Translations under genes and position numbers: made by a program | Shown here: positions 61,504 to 64,000 of the stretch, piece after piece | How the letters are laid out: each line of letters starts with the position of its first letter | Position numbering within the stretch: the first letter of the stretch is position 1 | Origin: Microtetraspora glauca | GTDB lineage: Bacteria; Actinomycetota; Actinomycetes; Streptosporangiales; Streptosporangiaceae | Direction: 5' to 3' | NCBI GenBank assembly: GCA_001570385.1 | Contig: BBYL01000010.1 | Location: forward strand, 248,001-312,000 | DNA: 64,000 bases | The notes under the pieces: model-generated | What the model saw: only the letters and a program-made list of their open reading frames with translations | Told to the model about the DNA's origin: nothing | Databases searched by the model: none

Positions 61504-63663
61504 TCAGGCCTTCTCCAGGTATTCAGCGCGCTCGTCCCCGATCAGGGCGTCGAGCTCGGCCCGCAGGGCGGGATGATCCGCCAGTTCGGGATCGGCCGTC
61601 AGCACCGTGATCGCCTCTTCCCTGGCGGCCTCGATGACGTCCTCGTCGCGGAGCAGCTGCAACATCTTCAGGGACGACTTGCGGCCCGACTGCGCGGCGC
61701 CGAGGACGTCGCCCTCCCTGCGCTGCTCCAGGTCCACCCGGGACAGCTCGAAGCCGTCCAGCGTCGCGGCCACCGCGTCCAGCCGCGTGCGCGCCGGGGT
61801 GCCCGTGGGCGCCTCGCTCACCAGCAGGCACAACCCGGGCAGGCCGCCGCGCCCGACCCTGCCGCGCAACTGGTGGAGCTGCGAGACACCGAACCGGTCG
61901 GCGTCCATGATGATCATGACCGAGGCGTTCCTGACGTCGACGCCCACCTCGATGACCGTCGTCGCGACCAGGACGTCGATCTCCCCCTTGGTGAAGGCGC
62001 GCATGATCGCGTCCTTCTCCTCCGGTGGGAGCTTGCCGTGCAGGACTCCCACCCGCATGCCGTGCAACGGGCCCTCGGCGAGCATCTCCGCCACGTCGAG
62101 GACCGCCAGCGGCGGCCTGCGCTCCTCCTCGCCCTTGTCGAGATCGCCCTCGTCGCCCTCCTGCTCACCGATGCGGGGGCAGACGATGTACGCCTGGCGG
62201 CCCAGCCCGACCTCCTCGCGCACCCGTTCCCAGGTGCGGTCGAGGAAGTGCGGCTTCTCCGCGGCCGGCACCACGTGCGTGGTGATCGGCGCGCGGCCGG
62301 ACGGCAGCTGGGACAGCGTGGAGATCTCCAGGTCGCCGAACACGGTCATCGCGACCGTCCTCGGGATGGGTGTGGCCGTCATGACCAGCACATGGGGCCT
62401 GCCGCCGCCGCCCTTCTCGCGGAGCGCGTCGCGCTGTTCCACACCGAAGCGGTGCTGCTCGTCCACGACGAGCAGGCCGAGGTCGGCGAACTGGACGTGC
62501 TCCTGGATCAGGGCGTGGGTACCGACCACGATCCCCGCCGCGCCCGAAGCGGCGTCCAGCAGGGCCCTCCTCCGCGCGGCCGTGCCCATGGAGCCCGTCA
62601 GCAGGGCCACGGCCGTGCCGCCGAACATGCCGCCGGTCGCGAGGTCTCCGAGCATGCCTGTGATCGACCTGTGGTGCTGCTGGGCCAGGACCTCCGTCGG
62701 GGCGAGCAGCACCGCCTGACCGCCGGAGTCGACCACCTGGAGCATGGCGCGCAGCGCGACCACCGTCTTGCCCGCGCCCACCTCTCCCTGCAGCAGCCGG
62801 TGCATGGGGTGCTCGCGGGCCAGGTCCGCCGCGATCTCCTCGCCGACCTGGCGCTGGCCCTCGGTCAACTCGAAGGGCAGCCTCTCCTCGAAACCGTGCA
62901 GCAGGCCGTCGGGCCGTCCCGGGCGCGGCCGGGCAGGCCACGCGGACGCCGCCAGCCTGCGCCGGACCAGCACGGACTGGAGCAGGAACGCCTCGTCGAA
63001 CTTGAGCCGCCTGCGGGCCAGGGTGATGTCGGCGTGGCTCCTCGGCCGGTGGACGTGGCGGAGCGCCACCTCCAGTTCCGGGAGGTCGTGCCTTCGCCTG
63101 ATGTCGGGCGGGAGCGGGTCGTCGAGCGTCAGCACGTCGAGCACGGTGCGTACGGCGCGGCGGATCGTCCACGTCGCCAGGCCCTGCGCCGAGGGGTAGA
63201 TGGGCACCGGCGCGGCGGCGAACTCCGCCGCGTCCTCGGTCTCCTCGGTCTCGTATTCGGGATGGGTCAGGGACACCCGGCGCCGGCCGCTCGGCAGGGG
63301 GAAGACGTTGACCTTGCCCGAGAACATCGCCTCGGTGCCGGGGGCCAGCCGTTGCTCCGCCACGTATCCGCCCTTGCCGAAGAAGGCCAGGTGCAGCCGC
63401 TCCTCACCGTCGGTCACCTCGACGTCCAGCCAGGTGCCCTGCCGGTTCTTCATCGGCCGGCGTTGCAGCGCCGCCACCCTGGCCACGACGGTGACATGCT
63501 CGTCGTGCTCCAGGGACGAGATCGGGGTCAGCTCTCCTCGGTCCGCGTACCGCCGCGGGTAGTGCCGGAGCAACTCCCCCACCGTGGCGATGCCGAGCGC
63601 GCGCTCCAGCGGGCCGGCGGTCCTGCCGAGCGCCCGCTTGAGCGGCTCGTCGAACCTCGTCAT
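61504..63663 (-). CDS. recG: ATP-dependent DNA helicase RecG
   Basis: A 719-residue fork-reversal helicase. The N-terminal wedge (OB) domain contains GERLHLAFFGKGGYV-type sequence. Helicase motifs: Walker A GEVGAGKT, motif II DEQHRFG, TATPIPRT, and motif VI QLRGRVGRG. ATG 63663 starts the usual N-terminal domain. It follows the DAK2-domain gene in the common actinomycete order. Confidence 0.98.
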   Translation of the reverse strand: MTRFDEPLKRALGRTAGPLERALGIATVGELLRHYPRRYADRGELTPISSLEHDEHVTVVARVAALQRRPMKNRQGTWLDVEVTDGEERLHLAFFGKGGYVAEQRLAPGTEAMFSGKVNVFPLPSGRRRVSLTHPEYETEETEDAAEFAAAPVPIYPSAQGLATWTIRRAVRTVLDVLTLDDPLPPDIRRRHDLPELEVALRHVHRPRSHADITLARRRLKFDEAFLLQSVLVRRRLAASAWPARPRPGRPDGLLHGFEERLPFELTEGQRQVGEEIAADLAREHPMHRLLQGEVGAGKTVVALRAMLQVVDSGGQAVLLAPTEVLAQQHHRSITGMLGDLATGGMFGGTAVALLTGSMGTAARRRALLDAASGAAGIVVGTHALIQEHVQFADLGLLVVDEQHRFGVEQRDALREKGGGGRPHVLVMTATPIPRTVAMTVFGDLEISTLSQLPSGRAPITTHVVPAAEKPHFLDRTWERVREEVGLGRQAYIVCPRIGEQEGDEGDLDKGEEERRPPLAVLDVAEMLAEGPLHGMRVGVLHGKLPPEEKDAIMRAFTKGEIDVLVATTVIEVGVDVRNASVMIIMDADRFGVSQLHQLRGRVGRGGLPGLCLLVSEAPTGTPARTRLDAVAATLDGFELSRVDLEQRREGDVLGAAQSGRKSSLKMLQLLRDEDVIEAAREEAITVLTADPELADHPALRAELDALIGDERAEYLEKA

Positions 63664-63885
63664 GCGCCCCCCTCACGTGACGGGACCGTGCCCCGCCCGG
63701 CGACTGAACACGGCACGGCGACCGCACGCTCGCGGCACTCCGCGCGGTGACCGGTAAGCGCGCGGTCATGGAAATAAGTTCTACCGCCGGTCACCGACAG
63801 AAATCACCTCGCGCGGCGGTCCTGTTCAGCGACTCTGCCAGTCGCTCCGCCGATCCGCCTGCGATCGGCCGCCTGCTCCTACGGT

Positions 63886-64000
63886 TCATTCGACGCCGAT
63901 GAGAAGCGGGTAGCCGCCCTGTCCCCCCTCGTAGACGACCACCTCGATGTCCGGGCGGACCCGCGCCAGATGGTCCCGTACGGCTCCCGCCGGAGTCTCG
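63886..64000 (-). CDS. 3' end of a DAK2-domain (FakA/YloV-like) gene, partial
   Basis: The final 37 codons are present (from ETPAGAVRDHLARVRP to YPLLIGVE, stop at 63886). The C-terminus VVVYEGGQGGYPLLIGVE is typical of the DhaL/DegV-linked fatty-acid-kinase-like YloV family, normally located just upstream of recG in actinomycetes. The rest lies beyond the window. Confidence 0.85.
   Translation of the reverse strand, partial: ETPAGAVRDHLARVRPDIEVVVYEGGQGGYPLLIGVE

Noticed and set aside
60959..61576. 205-codon plus-strand ORF between rsmD and recG
   Set aside because: It is composed of the ~41-bp repeats and hairpin sequence and overlaps the recG 3' end; no domain is visible.

Overview
The window is about 70% GC, densely packed, with GTG/TTG starts alongside ATG and very GC-rich third codon positions. 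It carries the actinomycete chromosomal block recG–rsmD–coaD–DUF177–rpmF–rnc–mutM–acylphosphatase–smc–ftsY, an F420-type luciferase-like oxidoreductase, a SigR-like sigma factor and DtxR/IdeR-type iron boxes. This points to a filamentous actinomycete. A Streptosporangiales-like genome is my best guess from protein resemblance, but the sequence does not prove it. No transposase, integrase or CRISPR array was seen.

Layout. 0–5.3 kb: a cupin protein, a secreted AA10 lytic polysaccharide monooxygenase (LPMO), an MFS transporter, an unrecognised 470-residue basic protein, two sibling tRNA-like genes with non-standard features, and a canonical tRNA-Lys(CUU) on the minus strand. 5.4–7.4 kb: a secreted double-psi barrel protein and about 1.3 kb of non-coding DNA with a GATAC array and strong hairpins. 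7.4–13.8 kb: an OmpR-type two-component system, a small conserved protein, a holin-like membrane protein, a TetR-controlled F420-type oxidoreductase, and an amidohydrolase/cysteine-dioxygenase-like pair. 13.8–16.8 kb: a CynX-type transporter with a benzoylformate-decarboxylase-like enzyme. 17.3–21.6 kb: a LacI regulon, where the same palindrome precedes lacI and a three-gene sugar ABC importer that has no ATPase of its own. 21.8–30 kb: an ABC exporter, a MerR/aldo-keto reductase pair with two MerR boxes, a TetR/beta-glucosidase pair, a secreted coiled-coil peptidoglycan hydrolase and an aldehyde dehydrogenase. 30–44.4 kb: hydrolase, MFS exporter, typA, a SodC-like protein, a 28-residue membrane peptide, a HerA-like ATPase, a polysaccharide deacetylase, an XRE-cupin/EamA pair, an orphan SigR-like sigma factor, a Cds1-like cysteine desulfhydrase and a NarL-type two-component system. 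44.4–48.5 kb: a complete siderophore ABC importer under paired iron boxes. 48.4–50.5 kb: a 24-residue peptide gene followed by a large TPR protein. 50.9–64 kb: the conserved ftsY–smc–…–recG housekeeping block, ending in the 3' end of a DAK2-domain gene.

Most carbon, iron and stress modules carry a visible regulator and operator, so several small regulons can be read directly. The two least explained items are the basic 470-residue protein with its paired tRNA-like genes (3.2–4.9 kb) and the 24-residue peptide with its TPR partner (48.4–50.5 kb). Both are candidates for undescribed systems; no function is shown by sequence alone.
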